Assembly: GCF_016862975.1 (NCBI RefSeq)
Contig: NZ_BONZ01000039.1
Coordinates: forward strand, 124,001 to 188,000
DNA: 64,000 bases
Direction of reading: 5' to 3'
Source: Rugosimonospora africana
Lineage (GTDB): Bacteria; Actinomycetota; Actinomycetes; Mycobacteriales; Micromonosporaceae
The notes under the pieces are model-generated. The model was given only the letters and a program-made list of their open reading frames with translations, was not told the DNA's origin and did no database searches. Made by a program: the position numbers and the translations under genes. This document shows, piece by piece, positions 23,881 to 33,416 of this stretch; position 1 is the first letter of the stretch, and each line of letters starts with the position of its first letter.

Positions 23881-24039
23881 GTCACATCCTTCCCATTACC
23901 TGATGCTGGATATTCGGTGGCCGCCCCCGCGCCCCTGATGGCCCGGAGGCGACCCCCTGGGGTGTTGCTCGCCGCAAACGAGGACACCCCGTCCCGACCG
24001 GCGGGAACCCATCAACTGCCAGCCGGGAAGCCTTCGGTA

Positions 24040-24249
24040 CTAAACGGCGAGACCGGCCGCGTCCAAGATGAACGCCGACCAATCCGCATGGATGAACACG
24101 ACCACGATGCCGTCGGAGTCGATGGAATTACGCACGGCGACGAGCTCCCGCCGGTAGCCGCAATCGATGACGACTCCCCCATGACAGTCGTTTTCGACGC
24201 GCAGCACGCCATGCCCTGCGGATCTACGCCAGGTCGGTCCATTAGCCAC
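24040..24249 (-). CDS. DUF397 protein
   Basis: 69 residues from GTG 24249, overlapping the end of the XRE gene by 8 bases (GTGGCTAA). The pattern is that of DUF397: WRRS near the start, a central NDCHGGVVIDCGY, then AVRNSIDSDGIVV and a terminal WSAFILDA. DUF397 proteins nearly always partner a DUF5753-type XRE regulator, acting as its antagonist or as a small effector in development-related switches. The central Cys-containing segment is a little divergent from the usual NCVEVA motif. Confidence 0.8.
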   Translation of the reverse strand: MANGPTWRRSAGHGVLRVENDCHGGVVIDCGYRRELVAVRNSIDSDGIVVVFIHADWSAFILDAAGLAV

Positions 24250-25180
24250 GGGAGCCTCCTGGCAGCGGCTCCTGACGACCATCGGCGATGGCCTGAATGA
24301 ACGTTGTGCTGGTCGCAGCGTCCAGGGCTGCGCCGGCGAGCCGCGCCCACGCCCCGTGGTAGTCGGCGATCTCGTCCGGACCATCCAGAAACTGGGTCCG
24401 CGTCAGGTACTCGACGTAGACGATGCCCGGATTGCCGACCGGGTGTGGGTAATCCAGCATCACGAAAGGCACGGCCAACGCCATCCCCACCGGCTGGGTG
24501 GCCCGCAGGACCTGGATGGTGACATTGGGAAGCTCGGCCAGCTCCAGCAGCCGCCGGTACTGGCCGGCCATGACCTCCGGTCCACCGATCAGCCGATGCA
24601 GTGCCGACTCGCTGAAAACCGCATGTGCCACCAGCGGATCTGATGCGGTCAGCCGATCAGCGCGTGCCATCCGGGCATTGATCGCCTCCTCCAGCTCGGC
24701 CTTACTCGCCCACAACACCCCGCTCGTGACGGCTGTCGCGTAGTCCCAGGTCTGCAGGATGCCCGGCACGATGCTGGGCTGATACATCCGCTTCCTGACC
24801 GCCGCAGCACCCAACGCCAGATGCATCCGCTCGTACTCCGGAACGCCACCGGCTTGGCGGCAGACGAACGTCTGTGTCCAACCCCGCAGCTGATCGCAGG
24901 GGTTGTCGTCCTCGCCGACAAGCAGGCCGAGCAGGTATGACCGGTAGTCCTTCCCAGTGATGACCAACTCGTCCAGGACACGGCGCAGCACTAGCCAAGA
25001 CACGCGTCGCTCGCCGTTCTCAGTCTGCTCCCAGGTCTGCGGGTCGGCGCCCAGCAGCATCCTCGCGGCTTCCGGGATCGACAGGCCCGCCCGTTCGCGC
25101 ATCAGCCGCAGCTCAATCGCCACGCGCCGCTGTCGTACCGTCGGCGCGGTAAGTCTCGTGGGAGCTGCTACCGGCATCAC
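24242..25180 (-). CDS. XRE-family regulator with DUF5753 domain
   Basis: 312 residues. An N-terminal HTH (ELRLMRERAGLSIPEAARML, then WEQTENGERRVS) is followed by a DUF5753-like domain with the characteristic YQPSIVPGILQTWDYA near residue 145, ARMARADRLT, and HAVFSESALHRLIGGPEVMA. This architecture defines the large actinomycete BldB/WhiJ-like regulator group, paired with a DUF397 protein, as here. It overlaps the GNAT gene upstream and the DUF397 gene downstream, so the run from permease to DUF397 looks like one transcript. Confidence 0.88.
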   Translation of the reverse strand: MMPVAAPTRLTAPTVRQRRVAIELRLMRERAGLSIPEAARMLLGADPQTWEQTENGERRVSWLVLRRVLDELVITGKDYRSYLLGLLVGEDDNPCDQLRGWTQTFVCRQAGGVPEYERMHLALGAAAVRKRMYQPSIVPGILQTWDYATAVTSGVLWASKAELEEAINARMARADRLTASDPLVAHAVFSESALHRLIGGPEVMAGQYRRLLELAELPNVTIQVLRATQPVGMALAVPFVMLDYPHPVGNPGIVYVEYLTRTQFLDGPDEIADYHGAWARLAGAALDAATSTTFIQAIADGRQEPLPGGSRG

Positions 25181-25803
25181 GAGGCCCTATCAGCGTGTGG
25201 AGAGGACTGCCGGGCCGGTTCGCGCCACATCGGGAACAGCGACTCGCCCTGGTAGGGCAAGTCCAAGGGCGGGGCGCAGTCGCGGTACCCGGCCCGGTCG
25301 TACAGCTTGCGGCTACGAGCGTTGCTGGCCTCCAAATACGCCGGCCGCCGCTGCCGGTCCAGTCCGGCGTGGTGGTGCTCCACCAGCGCTGAACCCAACC
25401 CCTTGCCCTGGGCGGACGGCATGACCGCGAGGAACGCGAGGTAATCGTGCGGGCCCCGGTCGTGGGGGTGGGCCTGGTACATCTGCTCGTCCAGGTTCTG
25501 GAACCGCGCAGTCCACGGGCCGCACGCCGCTGCCAGACGGGTGTCGTAGCCGGCAGGGTCGGGAAACGGGCAGGACAGCCACACGGCGACCGCGTTGAGG
25601 TCGGTGGTGACGTGCACGGTGCCCTGCCTGAACGCGTGGTCGGTGATGATGCGGAAGTAGTCCGACAACCGGGCGGCGCGTTCCCGCGGATCAGGGATCA
25701 GCCACTGACACACATCCAGGGAGTGGAAGGCGGTGGCGACCACGTAGGCAACGGTGGCGGCGTCGGTCACGCTGGCGGTACGGATCGTCGGCGGGCTGTT
25801 CAT
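25177..25803 (-). CDS. GNAT-family N-acetyltransferase
   Basis: 208 residues. The acetyl-CoA binding motif A is FLAVMPSAQGKGLGSALVEH near residue 125, followed by motif B-like YLEASNARSRKLYDRAGYRD. The N-terminus (IRTASVTDAATVAYVVATAF) has the usual first strand and helix. The acceptor is unknown; members of this type acetylate small amines or protein termini. The four-base overlap with the permease upstream suggests it may act on a compound taken up by that permease. Confidence 0.88.
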   Translation of the reverse strand: MNSPPTIRTASVTDAATVAYVVATAFHSLDVCQWLIPDPRERAARLSDYFRIITDHAFRQGTVHVTTDLNAVAVWLSCPFPDPAGYDTRLAAACGPWTARFQNLDEQMYQAHPHDRGPHDYLAFLAVMPSAQGKGLGSALVEHHHAGLDRQRRPAYLEASNARSRKLYDRAGYRDCAPPLDLPYQGESLFPMWREPARQSSPHADRAS

Positions 25804-27332
25804 CGGGGGCTCCTCGTTGCGGTTACGGGTTTGGCCGGGGCGGTGTATGCGGGGCTGGTGTATTCAGGCAGGTCACTGGTGCCGAGCCCGATCGCCGCGT
25901 ACACCCGCGGACGCACCCTACGGAGGATCAACGCCCAGACCAGGCCGGCGAGGGCGAAAACGGCGAACACGATGGGGAAGGCGTACCGCAGCCGGGAGGT
26001 GGGATCCACGCTCAACAAACCGGCGAAGTTGTGCAAGATCAGGTAGACGATCACCACCAAGCCGGCCGAAGCCACCATCGGAGCGACCAGCCGCTGCCAC
26101 ACGCTCTCGCCAGCGGGGTGGCGGTGCAGGAAACCGATCACAGAGATCGAGGTACCGGTGATCAACAGCAGTACCCCGAAGCCGCCGACGGTCCCGAACC
26201 AGTAGAACAGCTTCACGACCGGGTCGGCGCCGCTGATCGCGTACACCGCGATGAAGAACAACCCGGCAGTGCTCTGCGTCATCGACGCGAACGTCGGCGC
26301 CATACTCCGCACCCCAGTACGACCCAGAAACCCCGGCAGAACCCGCTCGCGACCGAGGGCGAACATATACCGGGCCACGGTGCTGTGGTACGACAACGCC
26401 GCCGCCAGCAGCGAGCTGATGAATAGCAGCTGCCCCAGGTCAACGAGCAGGTTGCTGCCTAGGTGTTGGGCGACGATCGTAAACGGCAGATTCGTGCCCT
26501 CCTGCTGCGCCGCCTGATGGAGGTTCGCCGGACCAATCGCGACCGACATCGCCCACGCCGACCCGGCATACAGCAAAGTCATCAACGCCAGGGACAGGTA
26601 GGTGGCCAACGGCACCGTGCGATCGGAGTCGCGAGACTCCTCGGAGAAAACGGCGGCAGCCTCGAACCCGATGAACCCGGTCACCGCGATAGCCAGGGCC
26701 ACCCCCAAACCACCACCGGCCAGGCTGTGCGGAGTCAACGTCGAAACACTCAGGCGCCCGCCGGAGCCGTGGGCCAGGTCGATCAGGTCGTACACCACGA
26801 CCAGCGCCACCTCAGCCACCAGCGCCGTGGCCAGCACCCGGCCATTGAGTTCAACCTTGTTGACACCCATGACCGCAACGAACGCCCAAGCGACCAGGGC
26901 GATCAACCACCACGGCAACGAGGTACCGGTCTTGTCCCGAATGAGAGTGGCGGTCGCCGGGCCGAGCGCCCCGTAGGTGGCAACCTGCATCATCCCGTAA
27001 GCGACCACCGCCACGAACGACGCACCCACCCCAAGCGGCTTACCCAAACCCCTGGCCACATACGTGTAGAAGGCACCGGCGTTGCGAATCCTGCGGGCGA
27101 CCGCAACGTAGCCAACGCAGAACAGGGCAAGCACCACCCCGACCATCAAGAACGCCAAGGGGATGCCTTCGATTTCGGTGACCGCCCAGCCGGTGGACAC
27201 GATCCCCGCAATCACAGTCAGCGGCGCCGCCGCCGTCGCAACGAAGAAGACGATGTGCCGAACCCCTAGCCGATTCTTCGCCAGGGTTGCCGCAACGACG
27301 CTGGATCCTGTGCCGGGCGCGGACAGGGACAT
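25800..27332 (-). CDS. APC-superfamily amino-acid permease
   Basis: 510 residues with about 12 predicted membrane segments. The first helices (RHIVFFVATAAAPLTVIAG) and the amphipathic FYTYVARGLGKPLGVGASFV match the APC family, as does the segment GFIGFEAAAVFSEESRDSDR near residue 225. It should import an amino acid or polyamine by proton symport. It heads a coupled run (permease, GNAT, XRE, DUF397). The start, GTG or ATG near 27332, is preceded by GGGAGCG. No specific substrate can be inferred. Confidence 0.9.
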   Translation of the reverse strand: MSLSAPGTGSSVVAATLAKNRLGVRHIVFFVATAAAPLTVIAGIVSTGWAVTEIEGIPLAFLMVGVVLALFCVGYVAVARRIRNAGAFYTYVARGLGKPLGVGASFVAVVAYGMMQVATYGALGPATATLIRDKTGTSLPWWLIALVAWAFVAVMGVNKVELNGRVLATALVAEVALVVVYDLIDLAHGSGGRLSVSTLTPHSLAGGGLGVALAIAVTGFIGFEAAAVFSEESRDSDRTVPLATYLSLALMTLLYAGSAWAMSVAIGPANLHQAAQQEGTNLPFTIVAQHLGSNLLVDLGQLLFISSLLAAALSYHSTVARYMFALGRERVLPGFLGRTGVRSMAPTFASMTQSTAGLFFIAVYAISGADPVVKLFYWFGTVGGFGVLLLITGTSISVIGFLHRHPAGESVWQRLVAPMVASAGLVVIVYLILHNFAGLLSVDPTSRLRYAFPIVFAVFALAGLVWALILRRVRPRVYAAIGLGTSDLPEYTSPAYTAPAKPVTATRSPR

Positions 27333-27398
27333 GATGGGACGCTCCCGATCAGGTTGGAGGACTAGCAGGGTGTGGATCGTCCATCGATGAATTCGCAG

Positions 27399-28085
27399 TC
27401 AGCCCCGGATCGCGAGAACCGCGTCGCCAACCAGAGTCGCGACCTGCGCGATGATCTCCCGGAAGGACCGGTCCGCGCTCATCAGGCGTCGGCGGAGCAC
27501 AGCGTCAGCGGTCGTAAAGTCTTCGAGCAGCACGGCGCGGAACAGGCCCGTGGAGAAGACGAGCCCAGCCAGGACGACGTCCTGCCGGTCCGACTGCACT
27601 CGACCAGCGGCCAGAACCTGTTTGAGCCGGGCCGAACGCCAGAACGCGAACGACATATCCACCGGCCGGTGCACCATCGCGGTCGTGAACACTCGACGCT
27701 GGGACTCACGCGTAACCAGACCCGCCCGCAACAGCCGCACGGCCACCGTGTCCTCCGCACTGTGACTCAGGTACGACAACCAGGTCCGCACGTCGTGTTG
27801 CGGCTCCGCGAGCATGTGCTGCACAATCGCCTGGCAATCCGGATCCCGCAGCGGTCTCGCATTCAGCACAAGAACCCGGCCGGAACTCACTGCAACGGAT
27901 CCGGACAAGACAAGCTCGCCGATCAACGCCCCCGCCAGCCCAAGGCCCAGAGCCATGGTGCCGAGCCGGGATCTACCGCTGGCGTCATCATGCGCCACGA
28001 ACCAGAAGTCATCCGCCAAGCGCAGCCGCTTCGGCCACGCTCGCGTGTCACTCACCCGACCCATCCCGGCCCCCTCCGTCGCCAA
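27399..28085 (-). CDS. GPP34 (GOLPH3-like) phosphoprotein
   Basis: 228 residues; an in-frame ATG at 28064 may be the true start. RLADDFWFVAHDDASGRSRL, then LGLGLAGALIGELVLSGSVA near residue 50 and a C-terminal LVFSTGLFRAVLLED correspond to the GPP34 domain. The eukaryotic homologue GOLPH3 binds phosphoinositides. Actinomycete members are soluble and of unknown role, possibly membrane-peripheral. It is transcribed in the same direction as the permease but is separated from it by 66 bases. Confidence 0.82.
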   Translation of the reverse strand: MATEGAGMGRVSDTRAWPKRLRLADDFWFVAHDDASGRSRLGTMALGLGLAGALIGELVLSGSVAVSSGRVLVLNARPLRDPDCQAIVQHMLAEPQHDVRTWLSYLSHSAEDTVAVRLLRAGLVTRESQRRVFTTAMVHRPVDMSFAFWRSARLKQVLAAGRVQSDRQDVVLAGLVFSTGLFRAVLLEDFTTADAVLRRRLMSADRSFREIIAQVATLVGDAVLAIRG

Positions 28086-28133
28086 CGCGTCGCCCGCTCA
28101 TTGATGGCTGCTTTGTTGTTGCCCTCGGCCAGT

Positions 28134-28316
28134 TCACGTCAGAGCGGCAGCTTTTGGAGTGCACCGCCAAAGCAGCACGGTTCGGTCGGCGCACTCGGCG
28201 CGGTGCAGCGCGCCGCCACACGGCGCACCGCCGGCCAATCCCTTGATCGTCCGCATGCCTCCAAGGAAACCGAGCAATATCGCGATCAAGGCAGTAAGGG
28301 CGTATCCCCAGGGCAT
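28134..28316 (-). CDS. Possible small membrane protein
   Basis: 60 residues from ATG 28316, with AAAGGGG eight bases upstream. One hydrophobic helix (WGYALTALIAILLGFLGGM) is followed by a Cys-containing, weakly basic tail. The good ribosome binding site is the main support; no family is recognised. It is transcribed toward GPP34 with a 48-base gap. Confidence 0.4.
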   Translation of the reverse strand: MPWGYALTALIAILLGFLGGMRTIKGLAGGAPCGGALHRAECADRTVLLWRCTPKAAALT

Positions 28317-28559
28317 GCCGAAGCCCCTTTCAAAATCAGCGGCGTACGTCTGCCGTGACCGTAGGGCTACGCACAGCCGATGACCAAGCATGTAGCTCGA
28401 TGTTGCTCGAAGCGACATGTACGAGTTGACTACAGCCCGTTCCGACTCTCAGCGGCCAGCTTCGACAGTCAAGGACCTTGCGCCTTGACCAGACAGGGTG
28501 CGGGCGGGAAACATCAGATTCAGGCAACACCACGCTACGGATGCAGGGGGAGGAAGATC

Positions 28560-28889
28560 ATGCAGTTAACATTCCTCGGTAAGGACACGGTGAACGGCGG
28601 CTCGCCGACGCTGTTCGCTACCGATCAAGACAGCTACGTTGTGCAGGGCTGGAAGGTGCCAGGTGACGCAGAAAGCGTGGAGATCCCAGGCAAACTGCTC
28701 GCGTTCCTGGAGAGGGGCACGAGACTTGACGCGGTGCTCCGCGAGACGGCGTTCCACACCTACCGTCTCTCCGGGACAGTGGTGACCGACCCAAACGTTT
28801 TGGCGCAGATGAACATGCCGGGCCATGAGATGGCGGTTCTGGTTGGCAAAGTTCGAGAGGAAGGCACGCATGGATCTGTTGACGGGTGA
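28560..28889 (+). CDS. Small protein of the DUF6879/XRE cassette
   Basis: 109 residues from ATG 28560, with GGGGGAGGAAG directly upstream. It has a compact beta-rich N-terminus (TFLGKDTVNGGSPTLFATD, SYVVQGWKV) and a conserved-looking VEIPGKLLAFLE segment. Small ORFs with a similar IP-x-x-LL-x-F signature often precede DUF6879 genes in Streptomyces and relatives. The function is unknown. Its end overlaps the start of the DUF6879 gene by 20 bases, so the two are coupled. The 244 bases upstream separate it from the divergent small membrane protein and should hold its promoter. Confidence 0.75.
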   Translation: MQLTFLGKDTVNGGSPTLFATDQDSYVVQGWKVPGDAESVEIPGKLLAFLERGTRLDAVLRETAFHTYRLSGTVVTDPNVLAQMNMPGHEMAVLVGKVREEGTHGSVDG

Positions 28890-29388
28890 GAATTTCAACC
28901 AGCTCTTCCGCGACTTCACACGCACTGCCTTCCATCTAGAGATGCAGGACGAGTACACCGTCACCGAGGAGGCCGAGCCCTTCCGCAAGTGGCTAAACGA
29001 CGAGCCGGACGACTACGCCTGGATTCGTGAGTGGCACGAGCTGATCAAGTCCGCAACAGCAGCCGGCAAATCCGTCTCCCGCGCGCGCGTCGTCACAGAA
29101 CCGGTCACCGACTACGTTCGCTTCGAGCACGCCATGGCCCGCTTCAACGTCGCAGCAGGCGAGCATCTGTACTGGGTGCCGCGGCGCGTCACCGACCACA
29201 TCAAGTTTCCCGAACACGACTTCTGGCTGCTCGACGACAAGACCCTCGCCTTCAATGTGTTCACCGACGACGGGAGTTCGTTCGGGGCGAAGCTCGTCAC
29301 CGATCAAGCGAGCATCGACCAGTGCTGTCGCGTCCGCGATGAAGTTCTTGCAGTCGGTATCCCGCACGACCGTTACGTCCTTCGTTGA
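28870..29388 (+). CDS. DUF6879 family protein
   Basis: 172 residues from ATG 28870. Typical segments are FRDFTRTAFHLEMQDEY near residue 10, WLNDEPDDYAWIREWHELIK near 40, ARVVTEPVTDYVRFEH near 70, and DFWLLDDKTLAFNVFTDDG near 120. These match the DUF6879 family, which pairs with DUF5753-type XRE regulators in actinomycetes much as DUF397 does. It probably acts as a regulator partner. Its TGA overlaps the TTG start of the XRE gene (TTGA). Confidence 0.82.
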   Translation: MDLLTGENFNQLFRDFTRTAFHLEMQDEYTVTEEAEPFRKWLNDEPDDYAWIREWHELIKSATAAGKSVSRARVVTEPVTDYVRFEHAMARFNVAAGEHLYWVPRRVTDHIKFPEHDFWLLDDKTLAFNVFTDDGSSFGAKLVTDQASIDQCCRVRDEVLAVGIPHDRYVLR

Positions 29389-30233
29389 GCAGTACCGCGC
29401 AGGAAGCCAAGGAAGCTCTTGGCGCCAGACTCCGTGAGATCCGGAAAGATGCAGGGCTGTCCGGGCGAGCGCTTGCCGCGCTCGCCGGATGGCACTTCAC
29501 AAAGGTCTCAAAGCTCGAAGCCGCACGGCAGAATCCATCAGACGACGACATGCGTACGTGGTGCCATCATTGCGGCGCCGAGGACCAGGTCCCCGACCTG
29601 ATCGCCACGCTTCGTAACATCGAATCGCAGTACATCGAGTGGCGCCGGATGTTGCGCGCGGGCACGAAACGCCGCCAGGAGATCCAGCGCAAATGGGAGC
29701 ATGAGGCGCAGCTCCTGCGCATCTATGAGCCGCTGCTGATCCCCGGGCTCCTCCACACCGCCGCGTACGCCACGAAGATCGTCAGCACAGCGGTCGGCTT
29801 CTATGGCATACCCGACGATGTCGAGCAAAGCGTCGAAACTCGACTCGATCGCCAAGATGCTCTCTACGCTGGCATCCGCCGCATCCACATCATCATCGGC
29901 GAGCAGGCGCTCAAAACGCGGCTGGGCGACGTGCAGATTTTGCAGGGACAGCTAGGACGAGTGCTTGAGGCATCAACCTTGGCCCGACTGCGGCTAGGTA
30001 TCATCCCCACAGCAACGGAGTACGAGGTCTGGCCGATCCATGCGTTCCACATCTTCGACCAACGCATGGTCCGGATCGAAACCTACACCGCCGAGCTGAC
30101 CGTCACTCAACCTCGCGAGATCGCCCTCTACTCGAAGGCATTCGAGGGGTTGGCGCGGTCTGCGGTGTACGGGCAGGCTGCTCGTAACCTCATCACTCAG
30201 GCGCTCAACGATCTGTCCGAGAGCGGGAATTAG
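29385..30233 (+). CDS. XRE-family regulator with DUF5753 domain
   Basis: 282 residues from TTG 29385. The HTH is LREIRKDAGLSGRALAALAG followed by HFTKVSKLEAARQNPSDDD. The DUF5753 domain shows IYEPLLIPGLLHTAAYATKI near residue 120, VETRLDRQDALY, and HIIIGEQALKTRLGD. This is the same architecture as the 24.2 kb regulator, but with a DUF6879 partner. Translation appears coupled to the upstream gene, so the cassette is one operon. Confidence 0.88.
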   Translation: MSSTAQEAKEALGARLREIRKDAGLSGRALAALAGWHFTKVSKLEAARQNPSDDDMRTWCHHCGAEDQVPDLIATLRNIESQYIEWRRMLRAGTKRRQEIQRKWEHEAQLLRIYEPLLIPGLLHTAAYATKIVSTAVGFYGIPDDVEQSVETRLDRQDALYAGIRRIHIIIGEQALKTRLGDVQILQGQLGRVLEASTLARLRLGIIPTATEYEVWPIHAFHIFDQRMVRIETYTAELTVTQPREIALYSKAFEGLARSAVYGQAARNLITQALNDLSESGN

Positions 30234-30359
30234 CAGCCGGATGATCCTCCGCGATACGAGCAGCGAGGAATTCACGCTCGGCCGTGGCGCACGGGTATGG
30301 ACAGGGCGCCGCCCGCTACAGCGACTTCGTCGGTCGTCTTGAGCCTGACCTCCTGTAGG

Positions 30360-30876
30360 AGGTTTACGTTGCGGCTTGCTGATGGCAACGGGCACGACCA
30401 GGCGTTCGCGACCACCGCCGACGGTGCGCACCATCAACTCACCCAGCGTTCTCCCACGAGATTGTCCCAGTCACTCGTCACGAACTTCCTGATGCGTGGC
30501 ACGGAGCGCTTCCTGCCGTTGAGCCGGCAGACCAGCCTGATTCAGGCGCTCGACGAACCGGACGAGCACGGCAACAGCCACGGACACGTCGGTGGGGACT
30601 CCGGCTTGCTGAGCCTGTGCCATGTCGCAGCCGGGTTCATCGAAGCGGTCATCGAATTCGCGAAGGGGTTCGCCATCTGGGACCTCGCTCCGGGCCACGA
30701 CATCCTCAACGCCGTCGGCGGCACCTGTATTGGATCTCACTGGCAAGCCAGTTCCCCTGGGCTATCGCCTCGACTCCCTGGAGGACATCGCCGATGCTAT
30801 GAACCCTCGCCAAACGTTCGTCGCAGCAGTCAGCGATGACCTGGCGTGTGAGATCCTCTCTTCGCTCGATCTGTGA
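30360..30876 (+). pseudogene. Inositol monophosphatase-family remnant, frameshifted and 5'-truncated
   Basis: One frame reads LSQSLVTNFLMRGTERFLPL, then AGFIEAVIEFAKGFAIWDLA and PGHDILNAVGGT. The WDLAPGHDIL..GG segment resembles the metal/substrate motif (WD-x-x-A) of the IMPase family. Continuity is lost at about 30727; the neighbouring frame resumes with VLDLTGKPVPLGYRLDSL and ends ILSSLDL at 30876. Removing one T (ACCTGTATTGG to ACCGTATTGG) restores TVLDLTG. No N-terminal catalytic part (DPIDGT motif) is visible upstream, so only the C-terminal half remains. It is a remnant even if the frameshift is a sequencing error. Confidence 0.7.
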
Positions 30877-31095
30877 GACAACCACCGGTTGAGTGGTAGA
30901 CCATGGCATTACCCAGGGGCGCTTAGGCCGTTGTCGAGTCACAGTCAGCCACGTGCCTCGCACATTCTCCGAACACGCCGACGACGAGCCGCTTGGTCGC
31001 GGGAACGGCCACGCGACCGGTGCCGTCGGTCTGTACCGACTCCGATGCCTGACAACACAGGCCACCGCGTCCCGTAGATGCCGTTCGGCAGGCGT

Positions 31096-31656
31096 TCAGC
31101 CCGAGGGCTTGCGTCTGTGCAGTACTGCTGATGCGGCGGCCATCAGAAGTTCCTCGGCGACGGTCTCGACGTCTAGAGTGCCATCGACAATGACGGCGCC
31201 GTGTCGCCGCCACGCCGTGACGAAGGGCATGTACGAGGCGAGCGCGATAGAGAGGCTGTCGCCCACCCGGCCGAAGTCGTTGCCGCGTGACGCGTTTTGA
31301 ACCCGAGTGATCATCGTCTGCTGGTCGACCTCGAGCAGGATCGTCAGGTCGAACCGGTCAGCGAACTCGGCGGCGTTCGCGGCTTGTCCGAACAGCCACA
31401 GTGGATCATCGCTCTGGTTGGCCGCGTCGGCGATGATCTCGTCGAGATGGCGCGGGTTCCAACGCCACTCGTGCATCGTCAACCAGCTCGCGTCGGGCTC
31501 GGCTGGGCGCTGCACTGGGCAGCCGCTCGAATCGCTCCAGTAGCACAGTCGAGGGTCCGCGTCGGTGCTGACCGCCCGGTGACCCCAGCTGGCCATTGTC
31601 CGGGCCAGCGTCGACTTGCCCGAACCCGATACGCCGGTGACGAACACTACGAACAT
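31096..31656 (-). CDS. P-loop kinase-like NTPase
   Basis: 186 residues. The N-terminal FVVFVTGVSGSGKSTLART is a Walker A motif of the adenylate/shikimate kinase-like AAA_33 group. It is followed by VSTDADPRLCYWSD, DPLWLFGQAANAAEFADRF and TILLEVDQQTMITRV, typical of small-molecule or polynucleotide kinases. The substrate is unknown. It is monocistronic on the minus strand, with 219 bases of apparently empty sequence downstream. Confidence 0.8.
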   Translation of the reverse strand: MFVVFVTGVSGSGKSTLARTMASWGHRAVSTDADPRLCYWSDSSGCPVQRPAEPDASWLTMHEWRWNPRHLDEIIADAANQSDDPLWLFGQAANAAEFADRFDLTILLEVDQQTMITRVQNASRGNDFGRVGDSLSIALASYMPFVTAWRRHGAVIVDGTLDVETVAEELLMAAASAVLHRRKPSG

Positions 31657-31774
31657 CGATGAATCCCGTCTGGCGTGCGGAGTGTTATGAGGGACGTGCC
31701 CGGATCGCCGTAGCCTCCAGCTGCGCTGACCGCCGCGGATAGGTCGCTCAGATCACCGGCCGAGCACCTGGTAC

Positions 31775-32398
31775 TCATGACGACGGAAGCTTCTCTACCA
31801 CCCCCGGAAGGGCGGCAAGCTGTCCAATCACCACGTCTGCAGCAGCCAGAGCATCTACGTCATGCGTACTGGAAAGCCCTACCACAACTGCACCCGCGGC
31901 CTTGCCCGCCGCCACGCCCGCCGGCGAATCCTCGACCACCACACACGACGCCACGTCCACCCCAAGCCGCCTCGCGGCCAGCACGTACCCTTCCGGATCC
32001 GGCTTGCCAACACACACATCCTCGGCAGCCACGAGAACAGAAGGAACTGGCAAGCCCGCTCCTTGCAGCCGCGCCGTCATCAGCGGCCGCGATCCCGACG
32101 TCACTGCCGCCCAAGGCTGCCCGTCCAAACGACTCAGCACCTCTACGGCACCAGGAATCGCCCTCACAAGACCCGTATAACCCAACTCCAGTTCGGCGAT
32201 CTGCCGCACGACCGCCACAGCCGACTCCACGGGGAAGAACTCAGGCACGACATCCTCATCACGGCGGCCATGACATACCCGGAGAATCGCATCCGCATCG
32301 GCTCCGTACCGACCCGCCACCTCGCGCCACACGGTCGTGACCACCTCGGTCGAGTCGACCAGCGTCCCGTCAATATCGAAGAGAAGCGGCCGGAACAT
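31775..32398 (-). CDS. HAD-superfamily phosphatase
   Basis: 207 residues. All HAD motifs are present: motif I LLFDIDGTLVDST at residue 5, motif II WAAVTSGSR near 117, motif III Lys VGKPDPEGYVLA near 150 and motif IV VVVEDSPAGVAAGKAAG near 175. The helical cap between residues 17 and 85 places it in the phosphoglycolate phosphatase/beta-phosphoglucomutase-like subgroup (DxDGTLVDS). It probably dephosphorylates a sugar phosphate. No obvious operon partner. Confidence 0.9.
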   Translation of the reverse strand: MFRPLLFDIDGTLVDSTEVVTTVWREVAGRYGADADAILRVCHGRRDEDVVPEFFPVESAVAVVRQIAELELGYTGLVRAIPGAVEVLSRLDGQPWAAVTSGSRPLMTARLQGAGLPVPSVLVAAEDVCVGKPDPEGYVLAARRLGVDVASCVVVEDSPAGVAAGKAAGAVVVGLSSTHDVDALAAADVVIGQLAALPGVVEKLPSS

Positions 32399-32612
32399 GC
32401 GTCACCAAACTTCGGTCGTAGTGTCATTGCCTGAACGGAGCTGCCTGGTCTCGGATGATGCTTGACGAAACGGCGTCACCTGACGCTTGACGCCCTGGTC
32501 ATGATCTCACGACTGAGAGGTGGTGCTGCAATGGTAGAACCAGGGGCAGATTGGATCACTGCTGCTGCAGCGCCGCCGGCGCGCCGTGCGACCCAGCTCG
32601 AAGGAGGGATTC

Positions 32613-33368
32613 TTGCTGACCGGTGCGGTCGAGGTCTACGCCAACCATCCTTCCGTAATCATCGGTTCGACGTCCTGGCCCGAGCTCGACCGGGGCGATG
32701 GGCCCGCCGTCGCCGATGGGCGACATGTGGAGGTCCGCACGCGCGGCCAGAGGGCTCACACGCGGGTGTCGGTATGGTCGCGCACCATGCCGCTCGTCGG
32801 TACGGTCGTCTTCGACGGCAAACTCGATCTTGATGACTACACGATCTGTGTGGGCGACATCGAACGGCTCGGGCGGTGGACCCTGCGGATCGAACAGACC
32901 GGAGTCCAACGGGTGGTCGTGCTGGTTGACGACCCTGGTCACGCGTCTCGCGTGAATGTGGGACTCGGCATCGGGACTGAGGTACGGGCAATCCCGTCGA
33001 TTGATGGACCTGCGTTGTTCAACGTCCTCACGGCGCAGCCCGAATCGTTGCCGGGGTCGAACGAGCGAGGTCTTGTCCTCGATGGTCACGACTCGCCGCA
33101 TGCCCGGTTGTCGGCCGCGATCAGGTTGTTGTCCGAGTCGGATCCCGCGAGGCCGTGGCTTGAGCAGTACGAGGCCGAAAATATCGCAGAATGGATGCGG
33201 TGGCTTGGCATCGAACTGTCCCGGGCCAGGGCACAGGAACTCGGGGCTGAGCTTACCCGACTCGTCGACGCTGCCCGCAGCACCGCCGGCTCCGATAGCC
33301 ACGGTGGAATCCCGCCACAGGCCGCAGACCACATCGCCGCGACCCTGCTCGCGGCAATCACGAAGTGA
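32613..33368 (+). CDS. Protein of unknown function
   Basis: 251 residues from TTG 32613, preceded by AAGGAGGG; an ATG-like start at 32586 lies before this ribosome binding site. No family is recognised. The N-terminal half is beta-rich with an unusual number of Val and Asp residues (TVVFDGKLDLDDYTICVGDI, RVVVLVDDPGHASRVNVGLG). The C-terminus has helices ending in AADHIAATLLAAITK. There is no signal peptide. It is apparently a single-gene unit, convergent with the transposase remnant that follows. Confidence 0.65.
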   Translation: MLTGAVEVYANHPSVIIGSTSWPELDRGDGPAVADGRHVEVRTRGQRAHTRVSVWSRTMPLVGTVVFDGKLDLDDYTICVGDIERLGRWTLRIEQTGVQRVVVLVDDPGHASRVNVGLGIGTEVRAIPSIDGPALFNVLTAQPESLPGSNERGLVLDGHDSPHARLSAAIRLLSESDPARPWLEQYEAENIAEWMRWLGIELSRARAQELGAELTRLVDAARSTAGSDSHGGIPPQAADHIAATLLAAITK

Positions 33369-33416
33369 GCCCCGTCGACACATCTCGCGGCCTGGCCGAC
33401 TGGTGAGCGCGCCTGG